A stretch of 64,000 bases of DNA from Hydrogenophilales bacterium (lineage in GTDB: Bacteria; Pseudomonadota; Gammaproteobacteria; Burkholderiales; Thiobacillaceae). Under the pieces are notes generated by a model. That model was not told the DNA's origin and made no database searches. It saw nothing but the letters and a program-made list of their open reading frames with translations. Positions 1 through 8,079 of this stretch are shown here, piece after piece. The translations under genes and the position numbers were made by a program. The stretch covers positions 1 through 64,000 of the forward strand of contig JAHFRD010000003.1 in the NCBI GenBank assembly GCA_023258975.1, read 5' to 3'. How positions within the stretch are numbered: position 1 is the stretch's first letter; the number at the start of each line of letters is the position of its first letter.

Positions 1-1
1 C

Positions 2-100
2 GACGGCGAGCCAGGCGTGAAGACCGTCTGGTTGGGCCTCCAGCGCGTCATGGACTTCGCTGCGGGGATCAGATTCGCTCGGGAGGCTCATGCGATTTGA
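2..100 (+). pseudogene. C-terminal end of an IS4-family-like transposase (cut by window edge)
   Basis: Frame 2 reads through from the window edge and ends at TGA 98-100. It gives 32 residues, beginning DGEPGVKTVWLGLQRVMDF and ending REAHAI. The pattern GxKTxWxGLQR...DFA at the very end of a protein is what I know from the C-terminus of Tn5/IS4-type DDE transposases. The catalytic domain lies outside the window, so it cannot be said whether the element is intact. It sits directly upstream of an ORF remnant that lacks its 5' part, which fits an insertion at this point. Identification rests on a short tail only. Confidence 0.5.
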
Positions 101-111
101 GTTGTGTGTAA

Positions 112-246
112 TGGGATGGGAACAACCCGGCCTGGAGTGGTTTCTGGAAAGACATCGCCGACAAGGAGGACAGCACCTGGCTTTACGCCTTGCTGAAATC
201 GGGCGACGCCTTCTATTCCCACGGCCAGGGCCGAAAGATTCAATAA
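112..246 (+). pseudogene. 3' remnant of an unknown gene next to the IS end
   Basis: After a stop at 109-111, frame 1 is open to TAA 244-246 without an ATG. It encodes 44 residues ending in WLYALLKSGDAFYSHGQGRK plus IQ. Composition and codon use look like a genuine protein C-terminus, but no start codon or ribosome binding site is present. The likely reading is that the transposon to its left removed the 5' part of the gene. It ends 20 bp before the ankyrin gene and could once have been its operon partner. Function is not recognised. Confidence 0.35.
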
Positions 247-266
247 CCCGACTCAACGAGACCCCC

Positions 267-1724
267 ATGAAAAACTTGCTGACTGTCCTCATGCTCCTGC
301 CCGCTGCGGCACTGGCCCAATCCACCACCATCCCGGTCATGGGCACCGCGCCCGCCCAGGCGGCGGCCGCGCAAGCCGCGCCCGAATCAACGAAAAAGAC
401 CCGCAACACCCGACATAAAGCAACCGCCGCCGCGCGGACATTGCCGCAGTCTGTCAAACCCGTGGCGGCGGCCATTTCGACTCCCGCGCAGGCTTTGCCC
501 CAAGTGGTCAAACCTGTTGTGGCGCCCATCCCGACGCCCTCGCAGGTGACCCGGGATTTTTACAAGGCATTCACCAATGACAACCTGCAACTCGCGGAAA
601 TGTTGCTGCAACAGGGGGCGGATATTAATTGTCGGAATTGCGGTGAATATACGCTATTGACACTCGCCACACACAAGTCTGGATATTATGGGATGGCGCC
701 AATGCAATGGTTACTAGCTCGCGGCGCTGACATTAATTTATATAATTTGGACGACATTAACAATCCACTTATGGTGGCGACCAGTCGCCTATATCGAGAC
801 GGAATTTATTTCCTACTAAAAAATGGAGCAAACCCGAACTCCAAGAATATTCAGGGCAACTTTCCACTAGCACTCTTGGGAATGCGTGCTGGCGATATAT
901 ATTCAGAGAGTTTCTTATCATTTTTTGGCGCATTGATTACTGCTGGCGCAAGAATCAATGATGTCAATAGCATGGGCTATTCCTCCTTGATGCTTTCCAT
1001 TGCCTCGTCGCGAGACTGCTCACCAATAACTGTTGAAGCCTATCTCAGGAATGACGCCAACGTGGACATCCGCGCAAAAGATGGCATGACGGCCACTGAT
1101 CTCGTCTATAAAAACGCACTTGCCGGAGGTCGATCCTGCAACGAAGTCTATGCAACCCTGAAATCCCACAAACCCGGCCCCCGTCCCGTTGCGGCGGAGG
1201 CGATCAATCTCGTTCCTGTCACCGCCCAACCTGCCGCAATGGCGCCGCAACCCGCAATGACGCCTTCAATTCTGGCCGGCGAATGGCAGGGTGTTTTCAA
1301 TGCCACACAACCCAGGCAGGGTTCGGTGGCGGTCACCGGCGTTTTTTCCAGGTCTGGCGAGGTCATTTTCAGTTCGCAAAGCGGATTGCGCGGCAGCGGC
1401 AGCCTGAAGGTCGCGGGTGAGCAGGTGGAGGGCAGTTTCATGGCGAAGTCGCCGCTGGACGCCCAGGGCAGGCCCGTATTCAGAAACCCGGACGGCTCGA
1501 CCGACATTCTCTTCACCCTCAAGGGTTCCCATGCCAACGGGGTCATGCGCGGTCAATACGCCAGCGCCATCGAGTCGGGCAATTTCGTGATGTGTGACGA
1601 CGCGAACTACAAGCAGGCCACGGAATGCCGGCCGGTTCAGATGTCGGCGGAAGGCAGCACGGGCGCCCTGCTTCAGGCCGTCGGCGGCTTGCTGGGCACC
1701 TTGAAAGGGCTTTCAGGAAAGTAA
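267..1724 (+). CDS. secreted ankyrin-repeat protein
   Basis: A protein of 485 residues. I chose ATG 267 because it opens a clear signal peptide (MKNLLTVLMLLPAAALAQS); the frame is open further upstream to 90, but that part reads like nonsense across the IS remnant. After a low-complexity Ala/Pro/Lys linker (about residues 20-95), four or so degenerate ankyrin units follow at about 100-300, with the markers LLLQQGADIN, WLLARGADIN, FLLKNGANPN and ALITAGARIN. A beta-rich C-terminal domain (about 335-450) is unrecognised. It is probably a periplasmic or envelope scaffold. The ankyrin-coding part (roughly 610-1010) is visibly AT-richer than both flanks, suggesting a mosaic gene. No partner can be named from context. 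Confidence 0.75.
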   Translation: MKNLLTVLMLLPAAALAQSTTIPVMGTAPAQAAAAQAAPESTKKTRNTRHKATAAARTLPQSVKPVAAAISTPAQALPQVVKPVVAPIPTPSQVTRDFYKAFTNDNLQLAEMLLQQGADINCRNCGEYTLLTLATHKSGYYGMAPMQWLLARGADINLYNLDDINNPLMVATSRLYRDGIYFLLKNGANPNSKNIQGNFPLALLGMRAGDIYSESFLSFFGALITAGARINDVNSMGYSSLMLSIASSRDCSPITVEAYLRNDANVDIRAKDGMTATDLVYKNALAGGRSCNEVYATLKSHKPGPRPVAAEAINLVPVTAQPAAMAPQPAMTPSILAGEWQGVFNATQPRQGSVAVTGVFSRSGEVIFSSQSGLRGSGSLKVAGEQVEGSFMAKSPLDAQGRPVFRNPDGSTDILFTLKGSHANGVMRGQYASAIESGNFVMCDDANYKQATECRPVQMSAEGSTGALLQAVGGLLGTLKGLSGK

Positions 1725-1856
1725 TGCGCGCGCCGGATCGGGCGTGGTTGTGATCGGGCGCCCACGCTCCAGCATCGTCTGCTGTCTTTGGGCGCGGGAG
1801 CGCGGGAACCGGGGCTAACTTTCATGGCTCGACTGGCCGCCCCCCGATGATGAAAC

Positions 1857-1925
1857 CCACCGTAGGAGCGGGCTTGCCCGCGATAGCAGCCGTGGCAATC
1901 GCGGGCAAGCCCGCTCCTACGGTGG
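1857..1925. repeat. REP-type palindrome, family 1
   Basis: Two 28-bp arms (1857-1884 and 1898-1925) are perfect inverted copies around a 13-bp spacer. The core gtaggagcgggcttgcccgc contains its own small hairpin (GCGGGC-TT-GCCCGC). The same core recurs at 25813-25872 and 47786-47865. This matches the layout of bacterial REP/BIME elements lying between genes. Confidence 0.85.
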
Positions 1926-1970
1926 AAACGGTGTATTTCGCGTTAATCAGTTGCAAGCGGGACGCCTGCG

Positions 1971-3275
1971 CTACTGGCGCATCGCCGCTTCAATCTCCGC
2001 CACCGTCTTCGGCGCCGCCTCGGTCAGCACGCGGCAGCCTGCTTCCGTCACCACCACGTCATCCTCGATGCGGATGCCGATGTTCCACAGGGCTTCCGGC
2101 ACGTCGGCGGATGGGCGCAGGTAGAGGCCGGGTTCGACGGTGAGCGCCATGCCGGCTTGCAGTTCGCGCCAGGCGCCGCCCACCTTGTAGTCGCCGGCGT
2201 CGTGGACGTCGAGGCCGAGCCAGTGGCCGGTCTTGTGCATGTACCAGGGTTTGTAGGCTTCGGACTCAATCAAGCCGTCGATTTCGCCTTGCAACAGTTT
2301 CAGGTCGATCAGACCCTGGGTGAGCACGCGCAGGGCGGCCTCATGCGGGGCGTTGAAGCGGTTGCCGGGCTTGACCGCCGCGATGGCGGCGAGCTGGGCG
2401 GCGAGGACGATTTCGTAGACGTCCTTCTGCGTGGCGGAAAAACGGCCGTTGACCGGGAAGGTGCGGGTGATGTCGGCGGCATAGCCGTGGTATTCGCCGG
2501 CGGCGTCGATCAGCACCAGGTCGCCGTCCTTGAGCGGCTGGTCGTTGCCGACGTAATGCAGCACGCAGGCGTTGCCGCCGCCGGCGACGATGGGGGTGTA
2601 GGCCGGCGACTGGCAGCCGCCGGCGCGGAACACGCGCAACAGTTCGGCTTCGATTTCCCATTCGCCCATGCCCGGCTTGCACAGGTGCAATACCGAGCGG
2701 TGCGCGTCGGCGGAAACGTCGGCGGCACGCTGCATCAGGTCGATCTCGTGGGCGTCCTTGAGTAGACGCATGGCGTCGATCAGGGCGTGGGCGTCGCTCA
2801 GATTGGCGGGCGCGGTCACGCCGCCACGCGCCTTGCCGCGCACGGTGTTGATCCAGCCCATGACGCGGGCATCCCAGGCGGGGGCGGCGCCGAAAGCGTA
2901 GGCGACGCGCGGCTGGTTTTCCAGGAGCTTGGGCAGGCGTTTGTCGAGTTCGCCATACGAATAGGCGGCGTCGAAGCCGAACGCCGTCTTCGCCGCTTTC
3001 GGGCCGTGGCGGAAACCGTCCCAGATTTCCCGTTCCTCGTTTTTCTCGCGGCAGAACAGGATCTGCCTGGGACGCTTGCCGGCGATCAGAACCAGCACCG
3101 CCTCGGGTTCCGGGAAGGCGGTGAGGTAATAGAAATGGCTGTCGAAACGATAGGGATAGTGGGTGTCGCGGTTGCGGATGGCTTCCGGCGCGGTGGCGAG
3201 GATCAACACGCCCTCGACCAGGGTTTTCAGGAGGCGGTCGCGGCGGGCGCGGTGGCTGGCGATGTCGGGGTGCAT
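1971..3275 (-). CDS. pepP: Xaa-Pro aminopeptidase (M24 family)
   Basis: The 434-residue protein has the usual PepP length and two-domain layout. The N-terminal aminopeptidase_P_N domain includes HYPYRFDSHFYYLTAFPEPE, and the C-terminal pita-bread M24 domain follows. The five dimetal ligands can be followed: Asp in LIDAAGEYHGYAADITRTF (two), His in HKTGHWLGLDVHD, Glu in LTVEPGLY and Glu in IRIEDDVVVTEAG. It removes N-terminal residues that precede proline, in the cytoplasm. It is transcribed away from the toxin-antitoxin pair upstream and converges with nothing obvious. ATG 3275 gives the standard N-terminus. Confidence 0.93.
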   Translation of the reverse strand: MHPDIASHRARRDRLLKTLVEGVLILATAPEAIRNRDTHYPYRFDSHFYYLTAFPEPEAVLVLIAGKRPRQILFCREKNEEREIWDGFRHGPKAAKTAFGFDAAYSYGELDKRLPKLLENQPRVAYAFGAAPAWDARVMGWINTVRGKARGGVTAPANLSDAHALIDAMRLLKDAHEIDLMQRAADVSADAHRSVLHLCKPGMGEWEIEAELLRVFRAGGCQSPAYTPIVAGGGNACVLHYVGNDQPLKDGDLVLIDAAGEYHGYAADITRTFPVNGRFSATQKDVYEIVLAAQLAAIAAVKPGNRFNAPHEAALRVLTQGLIDLKLLQGEIDGLIESEAYKPWYMHKTGHWLGLDVHDAGDYKVGGAWRELQAGMALTVEPGLYLRPSADVPEALWNIGIRIEDDVVVTEAGCRVLTEAAPKTVAEIEAAMRQ

Positions 3276-3345
3276 GGTGGGACTCAGAACACGGGGAGCA
3301 AATGGCCCGGAGGGTTGCGCGAATTCCTTTGGCCGGCGGCATCCA

Positions 3346-3648
3346 TCAATGAGGGGTCGTCTGGGCGTGCAGTTTCAGCCCCAACGCCTTGATGACTTTC
3401 ATGATGGTGGCGAACTCGGGGTTGCCGTCGGCGGAAAGCGCCTTGTACAACCCCTCGCGCGCCAGCCCGCTGTCGCGGGCGAGTTGCGTCATGCCGCGCG
3501 CGCGGGCGATCGTTCCCAAAGCACGGCGAATCAGGCTGCCGTCGCCAGGGTCTTCCTCGACGCAGATATCGAAGTAGTCGTTGATGTCTTCTTCGGTTTT
3601 GAGATAGTCGGCACTATCCCAGCGGGAATATTTCTCAGCCATGATCAC
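3346..3648 (-). CDS. addiction-module antitoxin, XRE-type HTH
   Basis: This is a protein of 100 residues (98 if the second ATG at 3642 is used). It has a helix-turn-helix at about residues 42-90: TIARARGMTQLARDSGLARE followed by GLYKALSADGNPEFATIMKV. This is the layout of the HigA-like 'probable addiction module antidote' family, which neutralises the partner RelE-fold toxin and represses its own promoter. It overlaps the 3' end of the toxin gene by 4 bp, with the toxin first, as usual in this subfamily. Confidence 0.88.
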   Translation of the reverse strand: MIMAEKYSRWDSADYLKTEEDINDYFDICVEEDPGDGSLIRRALGTIARARGMTQLARDSGLAREGLYKALSADGNPEFATIMKVIKALGLKLHAQTTPH

Positions 3649-3959
3649 TCCTTCCAGTCTTTTGCCATGTTGACGGCACGTTCGATGTCGGCATCCTGCG
3701 TGCGCTTGTCGCCGCCAGCCAGTAGCACAATCACCAACGCGCCCTTGCGGATGAAATACACCCGATAGCCGGGGCCGGTGTCGATACGCAGTTCGCAGAC
3801 GCCTTCGCGTACCGGTTTGACGTCGCCCGGATTACCTTCGGCCAGGCGGTCGATTCTGGCTTGTATGCGAAGGCGCGCACGGCGGTCTTTCAGGCCAAGC
3901 AACCAGCGTTCGAAGGTGCCGCTTTTGATGATCTCAAGCATGACCAAAGTGTCAACCAT
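3645..3959 (-). CDS. RelE/HigB-like addiction-module toxin
   Basis: The ORF is 104 residues long, or 98 if translation starts at the ATG at 3941 (MLEIIKSGTFERWLLGLKDR), which is the more typical start for this family. The core LRIDTGPGYRVYFIRKG and LLAGGDKRTQDADIERA is diagnostic of the phage-derived Gp49-like / HigB killer family of ribosome-dependent mRNA interferases. The order toxin then antitoxin, with a 4-bp overlap, supports a functional pair. It is inserted between pepP and the cell-wall recycling genes. Confidence 0.88.
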   Translation of the reverse strand: MVDTLVMLEIIKSGTFERWLLGLKDRRARLRIQARIDRLAEGNPGDVKPVREGVCELRIDTGPGYRVYFIRKGALVIVLLAGGDKRTQDADIERAVNMAKDWKE

Positions 3960-3972
3960 GAATTACATCCGG

Positions 3973-4680
3973 TCAAGGCCGAAGGGACGCATCCAGATCC
4001 GCGAGCCGTTGCGGAGTGCCGACATCCTCCCAGCGGCCGCTGAAGTGCTCGCCGCTCACCTGCCCCCGGGCCATCGCCGCGCGCAGCAGAGGCGCGAGCT
4101 TGGCCTTGGTCATGGGCGCGATGCCGGCGAACAGTTCCGGACGGTAGCAACCGATGCCGGAGAAGGTGAGGCGCGCACTGGCATGCGTGGTCGGTTCGGC
4201 GACCTTGCCCGCTTCCAGGGTGAAATCCCCTTCCGGGTGGTGTGGCGGGTTGTCCACCAGCACCAGATGCGCGAGGTGGCCGGGATTGCCGGCCAGGTCT
4301 CGCAGCGCCGGCAGCAGGCGGGCGTAGTCGTAATCCGTGTAGACGTCGCCATTGGTCACCAGAAAAGGCGCGTCACCCAGCAGGGCCAAGGCGGTGGCGA
4401 TGCCGCCGGCGGATTCCAGGGGTTCCGGTTCGCGCGACCAGGCGATGGCCACGCCCAGGCCGGCGCCGTCGCCCAGCGTGTCTTCCAGAAGCTGGCCGAG
4501 GTGGGCGTGGTTGATGGCCAGATCACCGAATCCGGCGCGCTTCAGGCGCTCGATCTGCCATTGAATCAAGGGTTTGCCACCGGCTTGCAGTAGCGGTTTG
4601 GGGGTGTGGTCGGTGAGCGGGCGCATCCGTTCGCCAAGGCCGGCGGCGAGGATCATGGCCTTGAAGGCGTGTGGCGCCAT
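3973..4680 (-). CDS. murU: N-acetylmuramate alpha-1-phosphate uridylyltransferase
   Basis: This 235-residue nucleotidyltransferase carries the sugar-phosphate signature MILAAGLGERMRPLTDHTPK at the N-terminus, and PLLQAGGKPLIQWQIERL and VTNGDVYTDYDY further on. The metal-binding Asp is in NGDVY. Length and neighbour identify it as MurU rather than a larger glucose-1-phosphate enzyme. It makes UDP-MurNAc from MurNAc-1-P in the peptidoglycan recycling bypass. The kinase that supplies MurNAc-1-P (amgK) is immediately upstream on the same strand, separated only by an inserted repeat at 4681-4761. Confidence 0.88.
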   Translation of the reverse strand: MAPHAFKAMILAAGLGERMRPLTDHTPKPLLQAGGKPLIQWQIERLKRAGFGDLAINHAHLGQLLEDTLGDGAGLGVAIAWSREPEPLESAGGIATALALLGDAPFLVTNGDVYTDYDYARLLPALRDLAGNPGHLAHLVLVDNPPHHPEGDFTLEAGKVAEPTTHASARLTFSGIGCYRPELFAGIAPMTKAKLAPLLRAAMARGQVSGEHFSGRWEDVGTPQRLADLDASLRP

Positions 4681-4761
4681 GTCAGTTCCGCACGGCCGTT
4701 CCGAAGGAACTGACCTCCCCCTCGGGGGGAAACGAGCGTAGCGAGCAAGGGGGCTGTTTCA
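4681..4761 (-). repeat. 81-bp interspersed repeat, family 2
   Basis: Reverse-complement copy of the tandem pair at 60369-60531. It contains an inner inverted repeat (GTTCCGCACGGCCG against CGGAAC) and a C-rich/G-rich stem (CCCCCTCGGGGGG). It occupies exactly the space between amgK and murU. Read on the minus strand it encodes a spurious run in frame with the amgK 3' neighbourhood. Confidence 0.85.
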
Positions 4762-5787
4762 TCAGAAGGTGTAGCCGACATCCACCGCCCGGCCTTCGAT
4801 CTCGTCGAGCAGGCGCATGAAGTCGCCGAGGCCGTTGTAGCGGCCGCAGGCTTTCTTCAGGTAGGCCATGACCAGGGGCAGGTCTTTCAGGTAGCCGTCC
4901 TTGCCGTCGCGGTGATAGAGGCGGGCGAAGATACCGAGCACCTTGATGTGGCGCTGCATGCCCATCCATTCGAAGTCGCGGTAGAAATCGCCGAAATCGG
5001 CCGACAGCGGCAGGCCTGCCTTGCGGGCGGACTCCCAGTAACGAATCGTCCAGTCCAGCACGCGCGCCTCCTCCCAGTGGATGTAGGCATCCTTGTAGAT
5101 GGAGGCGAGGTCATAGGTGACGGGGCCATACACCGCGTCCTGAAAATCCAGCACGCCGGGGTTGGAGTCGTCGGGGTTGCCGATGAGCATCAGATTGCGC
5201 GAGTGCCAGTCGCGGTGCACATAAACCCTGGGTTGCGCCAGGTTGTTGGCGAGGATGGCCTGGAAAGCGGACTCCATGACCTCCCGTTGCGCCTCGCTCA
5301 ATGTGACATTGAGATGCCGCGCCAGATACCAGTCCGGGAACAGGCGCATCTCGCGCAGCAACAGTTCGGCGTCGTATTCGGGCAGTTCGCCCGGACGGCT
5401 GGCGACCTGGATCCGGATCAACGCGTGGTTGGCGTCGCGGTAGAGCCGGTCGGCGCTGGCTTCATTCAAGGCCATCAAATAGGTGGTGTTGCCGAAATCG
5501 GACAGCAACAGGAAACCTTCTTCCAGGTTTTCCGCGAGGATTTCCGGGGTATTGGCGCCGGCGGCGCGGAACAACCGCGCGACATGCAGAAACGGCCGGC
5601 AGTCCTCGTGGCTGGGCGGGGCATCCATCACCACGAAGCTGCCGGAGTCGGTCAGCGCGCGGAAATAACGGCGGAAACTGGCATCGGCGGAGGCGGGAGA
5701 AAGAGAGAGAAGGGGGCCGGGAAGGACACTACGGGTCCAGGCGGTCAAACGTTCAAGGCGTTCCAAAGCTATAATCCGCGCGGTCAA
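4762..5787 (-). CDS. amgK: N-acetylmuramate/N-acetylglucosamine kinase (aminoglycoside phosphotransferase fold)
   Basis: An APH-family kinase of about 341 residues. The nucleotide-sensing N-lobe contains ASADASFRRYFRAL. The catalytic loop is VYVHRDWHSRNLM (HxDxxxxN) and the metal site is GVLDFQDAVYGPVTYDLASI. It phosphorylates MurNAc at the anomeric position to feed MurU. No ATG is available at the 5' end: the frame begins with TTG at 5787, and other TTG codons at about 5766 and 5748 are equally possible, so the start is uncertain. It is divergent from lptD, with about 30 bp between the starts, a neighbourhood shared with pseudomonads. Confidence 0.88.
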   Translation of the reverse strand: MTARIIALERLERLTAWTRSVLPGPLLSLSPASADASFRRYFRALTDSGSFVVMDAPPSHEDCRPFLHVARLFRAAGANTPEILAENLEEGFLLLSDFGNTTYLMALNEASADRLYRDANHALIRIQVASRPGELPEYDAELLLREMRLFPDWYLARHLNVTLSEAQREVMESAFQAILANNLAQPRVYVHRDWHSRNLMLIGNPDDSNPGVLDFQDAVYGPVTYDLASIYKDAYIHWEEARVLDWTIRYWESARKAGLPLSADFGDFYRDFEWMGMQRHIKVLGIFARLYHRDGKDGYLKDLPLVMAYLKKACGRYNGLGDFMRLLDEIEGRAVDVGYTF

Positions 5788-5817
5788 AAAAACGTCGAAA
5801 TTCTAACACCCCTCGTG

Positions 5818-8079
5818 ATGCCGCCCGCCGTACCTCCCTTCCCGCGTCTGTTGCTGTCTCTATGCCTCGCGGCGGCTTCCCTGGAGGCATACGCCGCTAG
5901 TAGCCGCGTACCGCTGAAGATTTCCCCCGCCCTCAGCCCGGCGGCACCGCAAGGCCAGCAAGTAAACGGCCCCACCCATGTCGAGGCGGATCGGCTGCAT
6001 GGCGTCCAGTACCAATATTTCGAGGCCGAGGGCACCGTGACCATGCGCAACCTGCGCGAGCAGGTCGAGGCCGACTGGATCCACTATGACCAGCCCGAGG
6101 ATGAAGCCCGGGCGCGCGGCAACGTCGTTTTCACGCAGGACGGTGATCGGTTGCGCGGCTCTGAACTCAAGTTGAAGCTCACGGAGCGGCTAGGCGACAT
6201 GAAAGACGTGGTCTACGACCTCCACGCCAAGGATGGGAGCCTGATGCGCGGCGAAGCGAAAGTCATCGAATTCCAGGGCCCGGATCGCTACCGGATGGAA
6301 ACCGCGACCTACAGCACCTGCCCGGCAAACGAGCAGGACTGGGTGCTGAAAACGGATGAGTTGAAACTCGACTACATCAGCAGCCTGGGCAGCACCCGCC
6401 AGGTGCGGGTGGAATACCTGAACATGCCCATCCTGTATTCCCCGTGGCTGGATTTCTCCCTGGACAACAAACGCAAGTCCGGCTTCCTCGCGCCGACCTA
6501 TGGCGCCACCAATGGTCGTGGTCTGGAATTGATCGTGCCGTGGTACTGGAACATCGCGCCCAACCGCGATGCCACCATCACCCCGCGCGTCATGACCCGG
6601 CGAGGCCTGCAACTGGGAGGAGAACTCCGCTATCTGGAAGCGAATTACAACGGCGACCTCAACCTGGAATTCCTGCCCGACGACAAGCTGGCGGATCGCA
6701 GCCGCTACCGTGGCCTGATCCATCATCGGCAACGCTTCGATTCGCGTTGGTCCGGAAACCTCAGTTTCGAACGAGTATCGGATCACGCCTATTTCACCGA
6801 TCTGTCGAGCATGATTAGCCAGACTTCCCAGGTGAACCTCCCCAGGGAAGCCACATTGGCTTATGAAGGCGGCTGGTGGCGCAGCACCGGCAGATTGCAG
6901 GGCTACCAGACGTTACAGAACCCGGCGACACCCCTGGCCGACAGCCAGATTCCCTATCGTCGGCTGCCGCAACTGACCCTCAGCGCGAACCGGCCGGATG
7001 TACTCGGACAATCCTCGCGGCTTGATTTCTCGGGTGAATTCGTCGCCTTCGCGCACCCTGGCACAACCCTGGCCGAAGGCAATCGCCTGCATCTCAACCC
7101 CAGCATCAGCCTGCCGATCAACACGCCCTACTCGGTTTTCACCCCGAAACTGGGCTGGTATCTCACGCGTTATGACCTGAGCAACACCACCGCCGGCAAC
7201 CACTCGCAGACACGCAGCCTGCCCATGTTCAGCGTCGACACCAGCCTGTTCCTGGAACGCGACATGGCCTGGAATAACCGGGCTTTCACCCAGACGCTGG
7301 AACCACGCGCCTACTACGTTTACATCCCGAATCGCCAACAGGGCGGCATTCCGGTATTCGACAGCGGCGTCAGCGACCTGTCGCTGGACCAGATGTTCCG
7401 CGAGAACCAGTTCACCAGCGTCGACCGCATCAACGACGCCAACCAGTTGACCCTGGCCGTCACCTCGCGCTTTCTCGAACAGGGTAGCGGCACGGAACGG
7501 CTTCAGGTCACCCTGGGCCAGCGCTATTACTTCGCCGACCAACTCGTCACCCTGCCCGGCACCTTGCCCAGAGGCCGCAACACGACCGACCTGCTCGGCC
7601 AGGTGTCGGGCCAGATCAACAACAAACTCCGACTCAACGGCGGCATTCAATTCAATACCGACACCCATCAACTCGCGAAAGGCAATCTGGGTGGAACCTG
7701 GCGCGATGGCCCCGGCCGCCTGTTCAACGCCGATTACCGCTATACCCAGGACAGCCTCAACCAGATCGATCTTTCCGCGCAATGGCCGCTCGCGCCCAGA
7801 TGGCATGGACTCGGCCGCCTCAACTACTCGATCGAAGAATCCCGCCTGGTGGAAGCGCTGGCCGGGTTCGAGTACAACGCCGGCTGCTGGTCGTTGCGCG
7901 GCGTCATGCAACGCCTCTCGACCAGCCAGACCACGACCACCAATGCTTTCTTCCTGCAACTCGAACTAAACGGCCTGACCAAACTCGGCCCCAACCCTCT
8001 GGATGTACTCAAACGGAGCATCACCGGCTATGTCCCCAACCGTACTTTCGTCACGCCTGATGCTTCCACGCCGTACTAA
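5818..8079 (+). CDS. lptD: LPS-assembly outer-membrane protein LptD
   Basis: Predicted 753 residues. The open frame extends upstream to 4912, but ATG 5818 begins the signal peptide (PRLLLSLCLAAASLEAYAAS), so I use it; a GTG lies one codon earlier. Next comes an OstA/LptA-like jellyroll (VEADRLHGVQYQYFEAEGTV, RARGNVVFTQDGD) at about 45-150, and then the beta-barrel. LptD takes LPS from LptA and inserts it into the outer leaflet with LptE. The mature part contains only two cysteines that I can find, in YSTCPANEQDW and NAGCWSLRG. They should correspond to one of the two inter-domain disulfides known in E. coli. It overlaps surA by 20 bp. Confidence 0.95.
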   Translation: MPPAVPPFPRLLLSLCLAAASLEAYAASSRVPLKISPALSPAAPQGQQVNGPTHVEADRLHGVQYQYFEAEGTVTMRNLREQVEADWIHYDQPEDEARARGNVVFTQDGDRLRGSELKLKLTERLGDMKDVVYDLHAKDGSLMRGEAKVIEFQGPDRYRMETATYSTCPANEQDWVLKTDELKLDYISSLGSTRQVRVEYLNMPILYSPWLDFSLDNKRKSGFLAPTYGATNGRGLELIVPWYWNIAPNRDATITPRVMTRRGLQLGGELRYLEANYNGDLNLEFLPDDKLADRSRYRGLIHHRQRFDSRWSGNLSFERVSDHAYFTDLSSMISQTSQVNLPREATLAYEGGWWRSTGRLQGYQTLQNPATPLADSQIPYRRLPQLTLSANRPDVLGQSSRLDFSGEFVAFAHPGTTLAEGNRLHLNPSISLPINTPYSVFTPKLGWYLTRYDLSNTTAGNHSQTRSLPMFSVDTSLFLERDMAWNNRAFTQTLEPRAYYVYIPNRQQGGIPVFDSGVSDLSLDQMFRENQFTSVDRINDANQLTLAVTSRFLEQGSGTERLQVTLGQRYYFADQLVTLPGTLPRGRNTTDLLGQVSGQINNKLRLNGGIQFNTDTHQLAKGNLGGTWRDGPGRLFNADYRYTQDSLNQIDLSAQWPLAPRWHGLGRLNYSIEESRLVEALAGFEYNAGCWSLRGVMQRLSTSQTTTTNAFFLQLELNGLTKLGPNPLDVLKRSITGYVPNRTFVTPDASTPY

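Noticed and set aside
1857-1925. Possible CRISPR repeat
   Set aside because: Only one inverted pair, no regularly spaced direct repeats, and the same element occurs singly elsewhere. No CRISPR array was found anywhere in the window, including near the Cas6-like gene.
4912-5817. N-terminal extension of about 300 codons to LptD
   Set aside because: Antisense to amgK; the LptD signal peptide begins at 5818.
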